64,000 nucleotides of DNA from positions 4,379,501 through 4,443,500 of the forward strand of contig NZ_CP033334.1 of NCBI RefSeq assembly GCF_013170705.1, given 5' to 3'. A program made the translations under genes and the position numbers. Source of the stretch: Mesorhizobium loti. Its GTDB lineage: Bacteria > Pseudomonadota > Alphaproteobacteria > Rhizobiales > Rhizobiaceae. The notes under the pieces were generated by a model. It was not told the origin of the DNA and did not search any database. It saw only the letters and a list, made by a program, of their open reading frames with translations. Of the stretch, positions 28,032 through 38,262 are shown piece after piece. Position 1 is the stretch's first letter. Every line of letters starts with the position of its first letter.

Positions 28032-28628
28032 GTGAAGTCGATTGTGTCCAGATCGGGCCTGGCATTGCTTGCCTTGGTCCTCGCCAACTGCGCGGCGTTG
28101 CCCGGTGGCGGACCCGCGCCGCTCGACACGTTTGAGTTGTCGGCGCCTTCGGTCGACGCGCATGGCCACAGCCGCAAGCAAATCCTGATCGCCCAGCCCT
28201 CGGCACTCAAGGCGCTGGACAGCCAGAACATCGTCATCAAGCCCTCCGACCGCTCGATCCAGTATCTGAAGGGCGCGCAATGGGCCGACCGCCTGCCGCT
28301 GATCGTGCAGGCGCGGCTCGCCGAGACATTCCAGCGCTCGGGCAGCTTTGCCGGTGTCGGCAAACCGGGCGAGGGCCTGGCGATCGATTATCAGATCATC
28401 GTAGAGATCCGATCCTTCGAGGTGCGCGTCGACGGTGGCGAGCACGCCGAAGTCGACCTGTTCGTGCGCATCCTCAACGACCGCAACGGCGAGGTGCGTG
28501 CGTCCAAGAGCTTCACCGCGACCGCACCGGTTTCGGGCAGTGGCAATTCCGCCTATGTCAGTGGGCTGGACGCCGCGTTTGGCGATGCCGCCAAGCAGAT
28601 CGTCCGCTGGACCGATTCGGTGATCTGA
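28032..28628 (+). CDS. ABC-type transport auxiliary lipoprotein (PqiC/LptE-like family)
   Basis: The 198-residue protein has a lipoprotein signal peptide ending LVLANC-AAL, and a domain with APLDTFELSAPSVDA and DRSIQYLKGAQWADRLPLIVQARLAE, as in the auxiliary lipoproteins that accompany MCE transporters such as PqiC. It should be anchored in the outer membrane and receive the MCE protein's cargo. The start is GTG with AGGGG upstream. It is the last gene of the mla-like unit. Confidence 0.88.
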   Translation: MKSIVSRSGLALLALVLANCAALPGGGPAPLDTFELSAPSVDAHGHSRKQILIAQPSALKALDSQNIVIKPSDRSIQYLKGAQWADRLPLIVQARLAETFQRSGSFAGVGKPGEGLAIDYQIIVEIRSFEVRVDGGEHAEVDLFVRILNDRNGEVRASKSFTATAPVSGSGNSAYVSGLDAAFGDAAKQIVRWTDSVI

Positions 28629-28663
28629 GCGCCCGGCGCGCCGGATAGACCGACGCCTGCATG

Positions 28664-29278
28664 TTACAGGCGGTCGAAGACGTCCGGCCGCAGTTTTCCG
28701 GTCTTCATCAGGTGCTGCAAGGCGTAGGTTACCGACAGCGCATCGTCGAGCGCGTCGTGACCCTGTAACGGCGGGTGTTCGACACCATAATAATCCGCAA
28801 GCTTGTTGCTCGGCGTCCTTGCCAGATCCTCGATCGGCATCCCGGCCGCGATCAGCAGCTTCACGGCATTGTCAAACCGGGTTGCCGGGATGGAAGACTG
28901 AATGCCTGCGACATAGCAGCTGATGGCGATCATGTTCAGTTCGTCCTTGCCCCAGGACCAGAATCGCGCGCCCCCGGAAAAACGATCGATATCGGCAAGG
29001 GCTTCTCCCAGCGCGACCCCTTCGGTCTCGATGTTTTCCTCGGTGATGCCGGTCAGTTTGGTGAAGAACGGGTCGAGCGCATATTCCCGGCCAAACCGGT
29101 CGATCGGTCTGATATAGGCCTTGTGTGTACCGAGCAGCGGAAAATCGTCTTCGAGCCCAAGCCTGACGGCGCCGATCTGCGCGATGACCGGGTCGGGATC
29201 GTGGGCAGCACACCAGAATCTGCGTTGCGAACCCTCAAGGCAGAGAAACTCGCAGTCGAATATGATTGCCGTCTTCAC
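28664..29278 (-). CDS. DEDDh-type 3'-5' exonuclease
   Basis: The 204-residue protein is an RNase T/DnaQ-fold exonuclease. The first block has D8 and E10 (FDCEF), a middle Asp follows in FWSWGKDELN, and the last block is GHDALDDAL with catalytic His and Asp. It would degrade DNA or RNA 3' ends with two metal ions. The start is GTG, with a G-rich ribosome binding site seven bases upstream. It converges with the mla-like lipoprotein gene. Confidence 0.85.
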   Translation of the reverse strand: MKTAIIFDCEFLCLEGSQRRFWCAAHDPDPVIAQIGAVRLGLEDDFPLLGTHKAYIRPIDRFGREYALDPFFTKLTGITEENIETEGVALGEALADIDRFSGGARFWSWGKDELNMIAISCYVAGIQSSIPATRFDNAVKLLIAAGMPIEDLARTPSNKLADYYGVEHPPLQGHDALDDALSVTYALQHLMKTGKLRPDVFDRL

Positions 29279-29430
29279 GGTCGGCCCCTTTTATCGAGGA
29301 TCAGGGCAGCGGATTTCGCCCGTGTTCTTCGCGCCGTCGGGAAACCGGACTTTGCGCCGCGCGCGTATCGAACGCATGCGTCGGCTCGCAGCTGCGAGAC
29401 GGTTTCAGCGACGGAGCTTTGAGGCGGTTA

Positions 29431-29452
29431 CAGGCGGGGCGGGGCCCGCCTG
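29431..29452. repeat. GC-rich hairpin at the end of the giant pole-protein gene
   Basis: CAGGCGGG and CCCGCCTG are perfect 8-bp arms with a six-base loop, ending 11 bp beyond the stop codon of the 2171-codon gene. No T-tract follows on either strand, so it is not a standard terminator; it could stabilise the mRNA 3' end. Confidence 0.45.
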
Positions 29453-29462
29453 CAATTCCGGC

Positions 29463-32400
29463 TCAGTGCAAGCGGCCGCTGGCATGGGCCAGCATGGTGT
29501 AGACCTTGCCGGTGTCCGACGTCAGATAGGTCTGCGCCATGATGTTGTCGCGGTCGTTGCGCGAGACATCCTTCAGCAGTTTCTCGAAGTCGTCGCAGTA
29601 GCGGTCGACCGCGGCGCGGAACTCGGCCTCTCCCTGATATTTGCGGCGGATCTCGTCGAACGTCTGCTGACCCTTCAGCGTGTAGAGCCGGCGCGTGAAC
29701 ACGTCCCGCTCGCCGCGCCGATAGCGGTTCCACAGCTCGATCGAAGCGTCGTGGTCGATGGCCCGTGCAATGTCGACAGAGAGAGAGTTCAGCGATTCCA
29801 CCACATGCAGTGGCGAGCGCTGCGCAGGGGCCGCGCGCGGCGCTTCCGCGGGCGCCGAGGGTGCAGCCGCCGGCCTGAGATCCGCGTCGTTCGACGCCGC
29901 GGTCAGGAGGTCACGAACCCAGCCGCCCTGCGGCGTGCGGGTGTTGGCGTCGGGACGTTGCTGACGCGGTGCCGCCTCAGCCGGACGCTCGAGGTCGAGC
30001 GTGCCGCGCAGTGCGGCGCCGCCCAGCGGCGCCTGAGGCGTGCGAAGCTCGGGCTGCTGCGGCGCCGGCGCGCGACGCGGCTCGGCAGCGCGGGTGGCCG
30101 GCGCTTGCGGCGCCGGACGCAAGGTGCGCGGCTCCGAGGTGTCGCCGCCGCGGCCGGACTTCGCAACGATGTCGGAAAGCTCCTTCAAGGCGTTGATCTG
30201 CTCTGAAACGGCGCGGCGGATGGCGGAGGTCGATTCCTTTGCCTCTTCCGGCATCTCGATGACGCCTTTCTTGAGCTCGGCGCGGGTGAGGTCGAGTTCG
30301 CTCTTGATCGAGCCCGCGGTGCGCCGCATCTCCTCGGTCGCATCGGCGAAGCGCTTGGTGGCCGAATCCACGACATCGGTGATGGCGTTGCGGATCTTGT
30401 CGGCCGATTCCAGCGTCTTGCCTTCGGCGTTCTGCAGCGTCTGGCCGACGAGGTTTTCGAACGAGCGCATGACCCTTTCGAGATCTTCCGACTTCTTGAC
30501 CAGGCCGACGGCGAGATCCTCGAGCGACGACTGCCTTTCCAGCGTGTGCTCGAGGTTGCTCTGGGCAGAGCTCAAGAGGTCCGAGGCACTGGCCAGCAGA
30601 CGGCTGTGTTCATCGAATTTGGTGGCGATCGAGGCCACTTCGCGCAAGGTCGACGACGACAGTTCCGTCAGCCTTGTGGTGTTCGAATCGACCAGGCGCG
30701 CCGAGCTGGCGAAGGTCTGTGCCGCCTTTTCGGTGGTCGCCGCGAAGCTCTGTGTGCTGCCGGTCAGGCGTTCGTCGACCTGGCCGAGGTTGACCGCCGC
30801 CTGCTCGATCAGCTGACCGAGCTGCGAGCTGGAGTTGGTCATGCGGCCGATAAGATCGGCAACGCTGTCTGACAGCGACGAGCGAGCGCCTTCGACCGCC
30901 GACAAGGTCTCGGCGGTGCGGCTGGCGAGCGCGTTGACAAGGGCGGCATTTTCGCTGCGCAGCTTCTCGGTCGCGCGTTCGGTGACCTCTTCCATGCTCT
31001 TCTGCAGTTCCGAGCCACCCTGGGCGAAGCGCTCGACCAACGGCCGGGCGGTTTCGTCGAGGATCCTCGACATTTCGGCGGAGCGGGCCGCGAGCATGGT
31101 GTTGAGTTCGCGGGTGTTGGCGCCGATCGTCTTGGCGGCGTCGTTGGTGCTCTGGCCGATATGCTGGCCAACCGCGGTGAAGGTCTCGGCGATCACATTG
31201 GCGCGCGAAACGAGTTGCGCCTCGGCGGTCGAAACCTGTTCGTTGAGCCTCTGCCCCATCGTCTCGGCGGTGAAGGCGAGCCGGTTCTCGACGCTCGCGA
31301 TCTGTTCCTCGACTCGAGCGGCCGCGGCCGCCGCGCTCGATGCAAGACGCTCGTCGGCGCCGGCAAGCGCCTGCTCGATTTCGCGGGCATGCACGGCCAG
31401 TTCCTGGCCGGTCTGGCGGGCACGGTCGGCGACCCTCTGCTCGGTGTTGGCGAAAGCACCGACGATGGTCTGCGCATGTTCGCCGATCGTCGACGAGCTG
31501 TCGGCGATACGCGAGACCAGGCGCTGGTCTGCCTCATCGAAGATGCGGCCGATTTCCGACGCACGGCTGGACAGGGCGTCCGAGCCTTCCGCGATGCGCG
31601 AGACCAGTTGCTGGTCGGCGGCATCGAAGATGCGGCCGAGGTCCGAAGCGCGGGCGGCCAGCGCCTCGGCCGATTCGCCAATGCGCATGCCGAGCCGCTG
31701 GTCGGCGCTTTCGAAGTTGCGCAGGATGTCGCCGGCGCGGGCGGCCAGCGACTGTGCCGTCTCGACGGCGCGGGCAACCAGTTTCTGGTCGGCCGCGTCG
31801 AACGTGCCGGCGATCTCGCTTGCACGGGCCGCCAGATGATCCGCGGTGTCCTGTGCCCGGGCGGCCAACTGGTCGGTGGTTGCCTGGGCGCGAGCGGCGA
31901 GCTTCTGGTCCGCCAGGTCGAAGGTGCCGGCGATCTCGCCGGCGCGGGCAGCCAGCTGATCGGCGGTTTCATGGGCACGCGCCAGCAGCGTGCTGGAGGT
32001 GTCGTCCGCACGGGCAAGCAGTGCGTTCGAAGTATCTTCCGCACGGGCGTGGAGGCGACGATCAGCCTCCTCGAAGGTGCGGGCGATGTCCTCGGCCCGC
32101 GCCAAAAGGGCGGCTGATGTCTGCTCAGCGCGCTCGGCGATCTTGCGGTCGGCGTCACTGAAGGCAGCACCGGCCTGCTCATGCAGCGTGCTGGTGACTT
32201 CCAGGACCTTTTCGCGCAATGCGCCGGCGACGAAGACCGCACTCTTCTCAAGCACGTTGCGGACGTTGTCGACGCCTGTCGAAAGCGCACGCTCCATGGT
32301 TCCGGCGCGTTCCTCGATTACGCCGGTCTGACGGCTGAACGCCTGCTCGATCTTGTCGACATCGGCGGCGATCGCGGCCGAAATGTCGGTGCTCCGGGCC

Positions 32401-35400
32401 GCGATCTGGTCGATATGGCCCGACAGCGAGCGGTCGACGTCCTTGCGGGTCTGGGCGAGCTTGCCGAGATCGTCTTCCAACGCGCGGCTCAACATGTCGC
32501 GGCCTTCGGCCAGCTTGCCGACATGGCCGGCGATGATGTTATCGATCTCACCGCGGCTTTCGGTCAGCTTCTGCAGGTCGGCCTCCAGGACCCGCGAAAG
32601 CTGCCCGCGATCCTCCGCCAGCTTTTCCGACTGGCTGGATATGACACCCTTGATGGTGTTGAGATCCGATTCCAGCGCGCGCTTGAGAATGTCGCGGCCT
32701 TCGGCCAGCTTCTCGACCTGGCCGGCGACCAGCCCGTCGATGCTGGAGCGGCTTTCGGCCAGCTTGGCGAGATCAGCTTCAAGGGCGCGCTTGAGAATGT
32801 CGCGGCCTTCGGCCAGCTTCTCAACCTGGCCGGCGACCAGCCCGTCGATGCTGGAGCGGCTTTCGGCCAGCTTGGCAAGATCGTCCTCGAGCGCTCTCGA
32901 CAGGGTGGAGCGCTCCTGGACAAGCCTGTCGGCGTGGCCAGCGACCAGGCCGCTGACGCTGTCGAGATCGGCCTCCAGCGCCTTCGACAGGGTCGAGCGC
33001 TCCTGGACCAGACGCTCGGCATGGCTGTTGACGAGGCTGTTGACGCTTTCGAGGTCGACTTCCAGCGCCTTCGACAGGGTTGAGCGATCCTGGACAAGCC
33101 GCTCGGAATGGCTGTTGACGAGGCTGTTGACGCTTTCGAGATCGGCTTCGAGCGCCTTGGCGAACTGGGCGCGGTCGTCGACCAGTTTCTGCGACTGGTC
33201 GGCAACGGTGTTCTTGATCGTGTTGAGGTCGGCCTCGAGCGCGCGTTTGAGAATGTCGCGGCCTTCGGCCAGTTTCTCCACCTGGCCTGCGACCAGACCA
33301 TCGATGCTGGAGCGGCTGTCGGCAAGCTTGGCGAGGTCGTCCTCGAGGGCCTTCGACAAGGTCGAACGATCCTGAACCAGCCTGTTCATGTGGTCGGCGA
33401 TGACACTGTTCACATTCTGCAGGTCGGCCTCCAGGACCCGCGAAAGCTGCCCGCGATCCTCCGCCAGCTTTTCCGACTGGCTGGATATGACACCCTTGAT
33501 GGTGTTGAGGTCCGATTCCAGCGCGCGCTTGAGAATGTCGCGGCCTTCGGCCAGCTTCTCGACCTGGCCGGCGACCAAGCCGTCGATGCTCGAGCGGCTT
33601 TCGGCCAGCTTGGCAAGGTCGGCTTCGAGCGTTTGCGAGAGCAGGCTGCGATCGTTGGCAAGCCTTCCGGAATGATCGTCAAGCAGGCCCCTGATGCCCG
33701 AGAGGTCGTTTTCGAGCGAACGACCGAGCTGGGTGCGGTCTTCCACCATCTTTGCCGAATGGGTCTCGATCAGGTTCTTGATTCCGAGAATGTCGTTTTC
33801 CAGCGCCTTGGCGAGCACCGCACGGCCTTCGGCGATCTTCTCGACCTGGCCGGCGACCAGCCCGTCAATGCTGGCGCGGCTGTCAGACAGCTTGCCGAGA
33901 TCTGCTTCCAGGGCGCGCGAGAGGATGTTGCGGCCTTCAGCCAGTTTTCCAACATGCCCGGCGACCATTTCATCAATGATCGTACGGGCTTGAACGAGTT
34001 TCCCGGAGTCTTCGTTGAGGGCCAGTGAAAGCCGGTTGCGGCCTTCTTCCAGCCTCTCGAGGTGGCTACCGAGCGATGCATCGATGGCGGCGCGCGATTC
34101 GTTGACCTTGCGCAGGTCCTCCTCGAGGGCGCGTGCGATGAGGGCGCGGCCTTCGGCCAGCTTCTGCACCTGGTTGGTCACGGCGGCATCGATGCCGGCG
34201 CGGCCCTCGGCGAATTTCGCGAGATCCGCCTCCATGGCGGCCGCCATGCGTTCGCGGCTTTCGGAAAGCTTGCGGCTGTGGTTTTCGACGGCTTCCTCGA
34301 TGCCGACGCGAGCATCGGCGAGCCGCTGGATGTCGCTGTCGAAGGAGCGCGAGACGACGTGGCGCGCCGCTTCCATGCGCCCGGCGAAGTCGCTGGCGCG
34401 GGCCTCCAGCATGCTCGATGTCGAGGTGACGATGTCGGCCATGTCGGCGCCGATCTGGGTCTTGCCCTGATCGATCATCGCGCTCAGCGTATCCCTGCTC
34501 TCGGCGAAAGTGTGGGCGATTTCGCGGGCGCGCTCGACCAGCGTCTCGTTGATCTGGCGGGCTCGCGCCTCAAGCGCGGCATTGAGCTTCTGCGTGCCCG
34601 TGTCCAGTGCTTCGGCGCGGGTCTGGAATTCGCTGATCAGCGCCTGGCCGCGTTCGGCCAGCGTGCGCTCGATGCCGTTGAGGCTGGCTTCGAACTCCGA
34701 ATTGAGGGTGCGCGCGGCGCCGCCAAGCAGCGACACCATGCCGGTGGTTCGATCGTCGAGCAGATCGGTCAGCGACCGGGTCAGGCCGTCCGTCGTGTCC
34801 GTCAGTTTGGCAATGCGCGTGTCGAGCAGGCTGGCGAAGGCCTCGCCGGAGGTCGTAAGCCTGTCGGTGATGCTGTCGAGCCGGCCTTCCACCGAATCGA
34901 AAATCGACATCGAGCTTTCATTGATGCGGTCGATCAGCGTGTCGCCGGAATTGGTGATCGTCATCGACAGCTTGGTCGAGGCGTTGAGGATCGAGTCGCG
35001 GATGATGTCGCTGGCAGCGCCGATTTCATCCCTGAGCGTCTCATGCGCACCCGAAATGGAGGCGCGGACCCGCTCGGCATGAGTGACGACCGCCTCGCGC
35101 TCGCTGCCGAGCCCGTCCACCAGCGAACGGATGCGGGTTTCGTTTTCCGAATAGGAGCGCTCGATCTGGTTGACTTCGCTGTGGACCAGCGTTTCCAGTT
35201 CAACGGCGCGGGCAAGCGTGCGTTCGATGCCTTCGCCCATGGCCGCCACTTCGCGGCGAACAGCCTGGCCGATCATCATCACGCGATCCTGCGCCATGTT
35301 TTCCGGCTCGGTCAGGCGGAAGGCGACTTCCGTCATCGACTGTGCGGCAATGCGCATGTCCTGGGCGCGGCGAATCATGGCCGCGAAGGCCCAGAACAGG

Positions 35401-35978
35401 ATGATCGGCACGATCGCCGCGACGGCGAGGCCAATCAGTTCGGGGCGGGCAAGGAACTGGTCGAGCGTGCCGATACGCCAGATGCTCGGTCCGAACAGCA
35501 GGTTGGCGAGCGCACCGGCACCCGCGATCCAGGCAAGCGAGACAAACGCGATGATCCAGTAGACGGTGTTGGAAGCCCGCCTGTTGAGGCTGTGCAGGAG
35601 GGTCTTGTAATCCTTCTGACGATCGTCGTTGGCCGGCGCAAAGCCCGCGGGCTGCGTGCCATTGCCATTGCGTGTCTCCACGGGGCGCAGTTCAGCGGGC
35701 TTGGCCTTTGGCGCGGGCTTCGCGGCCTGATTGGTCGCGGGGGGCTGGCTGGCCACGGGCGCCTGAGGGGCGGCGGGGGCCGGATTCTGGTTGCGTCCTT
35801 CGCGAGCCAGCTCGTCGGCGGCCTGGGATATCTGCGCTTCCAGATCTTCCATCGAAGCCGCGATATCGAGATCGCCGCTACCGATGTCGCCGCTGAGGTC
35901 GAGATCGAGCGCTTTTTCCAGTTCCCTGGCTACGTCGTTGTCGAGAGTTCTCGTGTTCGTCGTTGGTTTCTTCGCCAT
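29463..35978 (-). CDS. Giant coiled-coil membrane protein, Growth Pole Ring (GPR)/RgsE-like
   Basis: The 2171-residue protein matches in size and layout GPR of Agrobacterium and RgsE of Sinorhizobium, Hyphomicrobiales-specific proteins needed for unipolar growth. A Pro/Ala-rich cytoplasmic N-terminus precedes two membrane helices (~139-162 and ~180-202). About 1700 residues of coiled coil or apolipoprotein-like helix follow. Residues ~620-1190 consist of 36- and 29-residue repeats of the SRSSIDGLVAGQVEKLAEGR and HAERLVQERSTLSKALEAD types; residues ~1310-1510 repeat every 29 with RASEIAGTFDAADQKL. A compact C-terminal domain (~2060-2171, IELWNRYRRGERDVFTRRLY) ends it. The frame is intact. Assignment rests on architecture, not alignment. 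Confidence 0.85.
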   Translation of the reverse strand: MAKKPTTNTRTLDNDVARELEKALDLDLSGDIGSGDLDIAASMEDLEAQISQAADELAREGRNQNPAPAAPQAPVASQPPATNQAAKPAPKAKPAELRPVETRNGNGTQPAGFAPANDDRQKDYKTLLHSLNRRASNTVYWIIAFVSLAWIAGAGALANLLFGPSIWRIGTLDQFLARPELIGLAVAAIVPIILFWAFAAMIRRAQDMRIAAQSMTEVAFRLTEPENMAQDRVMMIGQAVRREVAAMGEGIERTLARAVELETLVHSEVNQIERSYSENETRIRSLVDGLGSEREAVVTHAERVRASISGAHETLRDEIGAASDIIRDSILNASTKLSMTITNSGDTLIDRINESSMSIFDSVEGRLDSITDRLTTSGEAFASLLDTRIAKLTDTTDGLTRSLTDLLDDRTTGMVSLLGGAARTLNSEFEASLNGIERTLAERGQALISEFQTRAEALDTGTQKLNAALEARARQINETLVERAREIAHTFAESRDTLSAMIDQGKTQIGADMADIVTSTSSMLEARASDFAGRMEAARHVVSRSFDSDIQRLADARVGIEEAVENHSRKLSESRERMAAAMEADLAKFAEGRAGIDAAVTNQVQKLAEGRALIARALEEDLRKVNESRAAIDASLGSHLERLEEGRNRLSLALNEDSGKLVQARTIIDEMVAGHVGKLAEGRNILSRALEADLGKLSDSRASIDGLVAGQVEKIAEGRAVLAKALENDILGIKNLIETHSAKMVEDRTQLGRSLENDLSGIRGLLDDHSGRLANDRSLLSQTLEADLAKLAESRSSIDGLVAGQVEKLAEGRDILKRALESDLNTIKGVISSQSEKLAEDRGQLSRVLEADLQNVNSVIADHMNRLVQDRSTLSKALEDDLAKLADSRSSIDGLVAGQVEKLAEGRDILKRALEADLNTIKNTVADQSQKLVDDRAQFAKALEADLESVNSLVNSHSERLVQDRSTLSKALEVDLESVNSLVNSHAERLVQERSTLSKALEADLDSVSGLVAGHADRLVQERSTLSRALEDDLAKLAESRSSIDGLVAGQVEKLAEGRDILKRALEADLAKLAESRSSIDGLVAGQVEKLAEGRDILKRALESDLNTIKGVISSQSEKLAEDRGQLSRVLEADLQKLTESRGEIDNIIAGHVGKLAEGRDMLSRALEDDLGKLAQTRKDVDRSLSGHIDQIAARSTDISAAIAADVDKIEQAFSRQTGVIEERAGTMERALSTGVDNVRNVLEKSAVFVAGALREKVLEVTSTLHEQAGAAFSDADRKIAERAEQTSAALLARAEDIARTFEEADRRLHARAEDTSNALLARADDTSSTLLARAHETADQLAARAGEIAGTFDLADQKLAARAQATTDQLAARAQDTADHLAARASEIAGTFDAADQKLVARAVETAQSLAARAGDILRNFESADQRLGMRIGESAEALAARASDLGRIFDAADQQLVSRIAEGSDALSSRASEIGRIFDEADQRLVSRIADSSSTIGEHAQTIVGAFANTEQRVADRARQTGQELAVHAREIEQALAGADERLASSAAAAAARVEEQIASVENRLAFTAETMGQRLNEQVSTAEAQLVSRANVIAETFTAVGQHIGQSTNDAAKTIGANTRELNTMLAARSAEMSRILDETARPLVERFAQGGSELQKSMEEVTERATEKLRSENAALVNALASRTAETLSAVEGARSSLSDSVADLIGRMTNSSSQLGQLIEQAAVNLGQVDERLTGSTQSFAATTEKAAQTFASSARLVDSNTTRLTELSSSTLREVASIATKFDEHSRLLASASDLLSSAQSNLEHTLERQSSLEDLAVGLVKKSEDLERVMRSFENLVGQTLQNAEGKTLESADKIRNAITDVVDSATKRFADATEEMRRTAGSIKSELDLTRAELKKGVIEMPEEAKESTSAIRRAVSEQINALKELSDIVAKSGRGGDTSEPRTLRPAPQAPATRAAEPRRAPAPQQPELRTPQAPLGGAALRGTLDLERPAEAAPRQQRPDANTRTPQGGWVRDLLTAASNDADLRPAAAPSAPAEAPRAAPAQRSPLHVVESLNSLSVDIARAIDHDASIELWNRYRRGERDVFTRRLYTLKGQQTFDEIRRKYQGEAEFRAAVDRYCDDFEKLLKDVSRNDRDNIMAQTYLTSDTGKVYTMLAHASGRLH
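32571..32780 (-). repeat. ~210-bp direct repeat inside the GPR-like gene, copy 1
   Basis: This block and 33417-33626 are nearly identical at the DNA level, with only a handful of substitutions. They lie exactly 846 bp apart, which is 282 codons, so loss or gain by recombination keeps the frame. Both encode QVEKLAEGRDILKRALESD and SQSEKLAEDRGQLSRVLEAD. Confidence 0.85.
33417..33626 (-). repeat. ~210-bp direct repeat inside the GPR-like gene, copy 2
   Basis: Second copy of the block at 32571-32780, in the same orientation and frame. Additional 108-bp units of the same family (for example 32683-32790 and 32791-32898) flank copy 1 in tandem. Confidence 0.85.
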
Positions 35979-36029
35979 GCCTTCGCTACCCTGTACTAGC
36001 TGCCGCGGGCTTATATGATTGTGTTTGTC

Positions 36030-36089
36030 TTACCCCCGCGCAGGAGGCTGAAAATGGACCCCTCGTATCGTAATGACACAGGGGGGTAA
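36030..36089. promoter_or_regulatory. Inverted repeat in the divergent GPR-like/Hpt promoter region
   Basis: TTACCCCC (36030-36037) and GGGGGTAA (36082-36089) are perfect 8-bp inverted arms 44 bp apart, 52-111 bp upstream of the giant gene start. They could bind a dimeric or looping regulator. The remaining intergenic DNA up to 36253 is AT-rich. Confidence 0.3.
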
Positions 36090-36253
36090 AGAAAACATGC
36101 ATTCCGCGGGATACGTAAAACTTTAAATATAAGGTTAACGGAAGCGTGATTTGGGCGCCGTTTTCGCAACATTTTTCCGGGCCATTCATTAACCCGTTGT
36201 CCATTGGATTCGCCTAGTTTTTCAGGCGGCCGAAGAAAACGGAGTTCGAGTTC

Positions 36254-36622
36254 ATGCGTGGCGAAAGCGGCATTGCCTTCTCAATGCCCGGGGGCGACGT
36301 ATCGGGAACCAGGCAGTCCCGACCGGTCGATTTGGCACACCTTGCCCGGCAGACGATGGGCGATCGCGCTCTTGAGCAGGAGGTGCTGGCGCTGTTTGTA
36401 CAGCAGGCGCTGTCCGTGCGCGACAAAATAGTCGACGCCGATCTCAAGGACCGGCTTTTGCTTGCTCACGGGTTGAAGGGCTCGGCTCGCGGCGTCGGCG
36501 CCTTCGCCATTGCCGATTGCGCTACCGAGATCGAGCGGCGGCCGGAAGACAGCCAGACGCTCAAGCGGCTCGGCACGCTGATCGACGAAGTGCGCGATTT
36601 CATCGCCGCGATCAATCGCTGA
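36254..36622 (+). CDS. Hpt (histidine phosphotransfer) domain protein
   Basis: The 122-residue protein is a stand-alone Hpt domain with the phospho-accepting histidine in LAHGLKGSARGVGAF (HxxKG). About 40 residues precede the four-helix bundle. It could relay phosphate between a hybrid kinase and a response regulator. It is not the ChpT type used by CckA, which is a larger dimeric protein. It is transcribed divergently from the growth-pole gene, 275 bp away. Confidence 0.88.
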   Translation: MRGESGIAFSMPGGDVSGTRQSRPVDLAHLARQTMGDRALEQEVLALFVQQALSVRDKIVDADLKDRLLLAHGLKGSARGVGAFAIADCATEIERRPEDSQTLKRLGTLIDEVRDFIAAINR

Positions 36623-36721
36623 CCCGGTTTGTGGAAAAACGTCACCGAGCGCCGCTTTCGCGCGGCAGTTGACTTGTTTGCCGGAGTGATTATCTCGGCT
36701 GAAACTCCCTTCAGGTGACAA

Positions 36722-37042
36722 ATGACCAAACTGACCTTCATCGCCCATGACGGCACACATTTTGACGTGGATGCCGATAACGGCTCGACGGTGATGGAAA
36801 ACGCCATCCGCAACGCCGTACCCGGGATCGAGGCCGAGTGCGGTGGCGCCTGCGCCTGCGCCACCTGCCATGTCTATGTCGACGAGGCATGGACGGCGGA
36901 GGTCGGCGAGCCCGAGGCGATGGAGGAGGATATGCTGGACTTCGCCTATGACGTCCAGCCGAATTCGCGGCTGTCCTGCCAGATCAAGGTGCGCGACGCG
37001 CTCGACGGTCTGGTGGTGCGGGTGCCTGAACGGCAGGGCTGA
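36722..37042 (+). CDS. 2Fe-2S ferredoxin, adrenodoxin type
   Basis: The 106-residue protein has the adrenodoxin/FdxB cysteine pattern: Cys in [15 protein letters not shown] and a final Cys in SRLSCQIKV. The [21 protein letters not shown] start is typical. It transfers electrons to ISC assembly or cytochrome P450 partners. A ferredoxin-NADP reductase gene follows 80 bp downstream on the same strand, a natural redox partner. Confidence 0.94.
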   Translation: MTKLTFIAHDGTHFDVDADNGSTVMENAIRNAVPGIEAECGGACACATCHVYVDEAWTAEVGEPEAMEEDMLDFAYDVQPNSRLSCQIKVRDALDGLVVRVPERQG

Positions 37043-37119
37043 AGCCGATTTTTCCAGCTGCCGCTTGGCAGCGGGGCGGTGGTCATGCAGTCTCACGCCA
37101 ATCCAGCAGCGAGGCATAG

Positions 37120-38160
<1,041 letters not shown>

Positions 38161-38262
38161 GGCGTTTCACTGTTTCGCGGAAACGAGAAAGACGCCCTAT
38201 CTCCTTGATTTAACGCAATTCGCAAGGGAAGGCGTGTCGCACTTTCGTGGAATTGCTCCAGT
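38161..38262. repeat. Palindromic intergenic element, family A, copy 1
   Basis: The element fills the gap between the FNR and MFS stop codons. It has a nested hairpin (GGGCGT/ACGCCC outside, GTTTC-GCG-GAAAC inside) and a second stem GCAATTC/GAATTGC. The second copy lies at 54865-54953. Shared words are TTTCRCGGAAACG, CGCAATTC and TGGAATTGCTC. Confidence 0.8.

Noticed and set aside
32400..34000. Regular direct repeats that could suggest a CRISPR-like or satellite array
   Set aside because: The units are in frame inside one long coding sequence, lengths are 87 and 108 bp, and there are no unique spacers or cas genes.
34062..35999. 645-codon plus-strand frame opposite the giant coiled-coil gene
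   Set aside because: It is the shadow of the highly repetitive, Ala/Glu-rich minus-strand gene; the peptide is low complexity and repeats only because the real gene does.
36123..36139. CtrA-like site TTAA-N8-TTAAC upstream of the growth-pole gene
   Set aside because: The known CtrA box needs seven bases between half-sites; spacing here is eight, and AT-rich promoter DNA makes chance matches likely.
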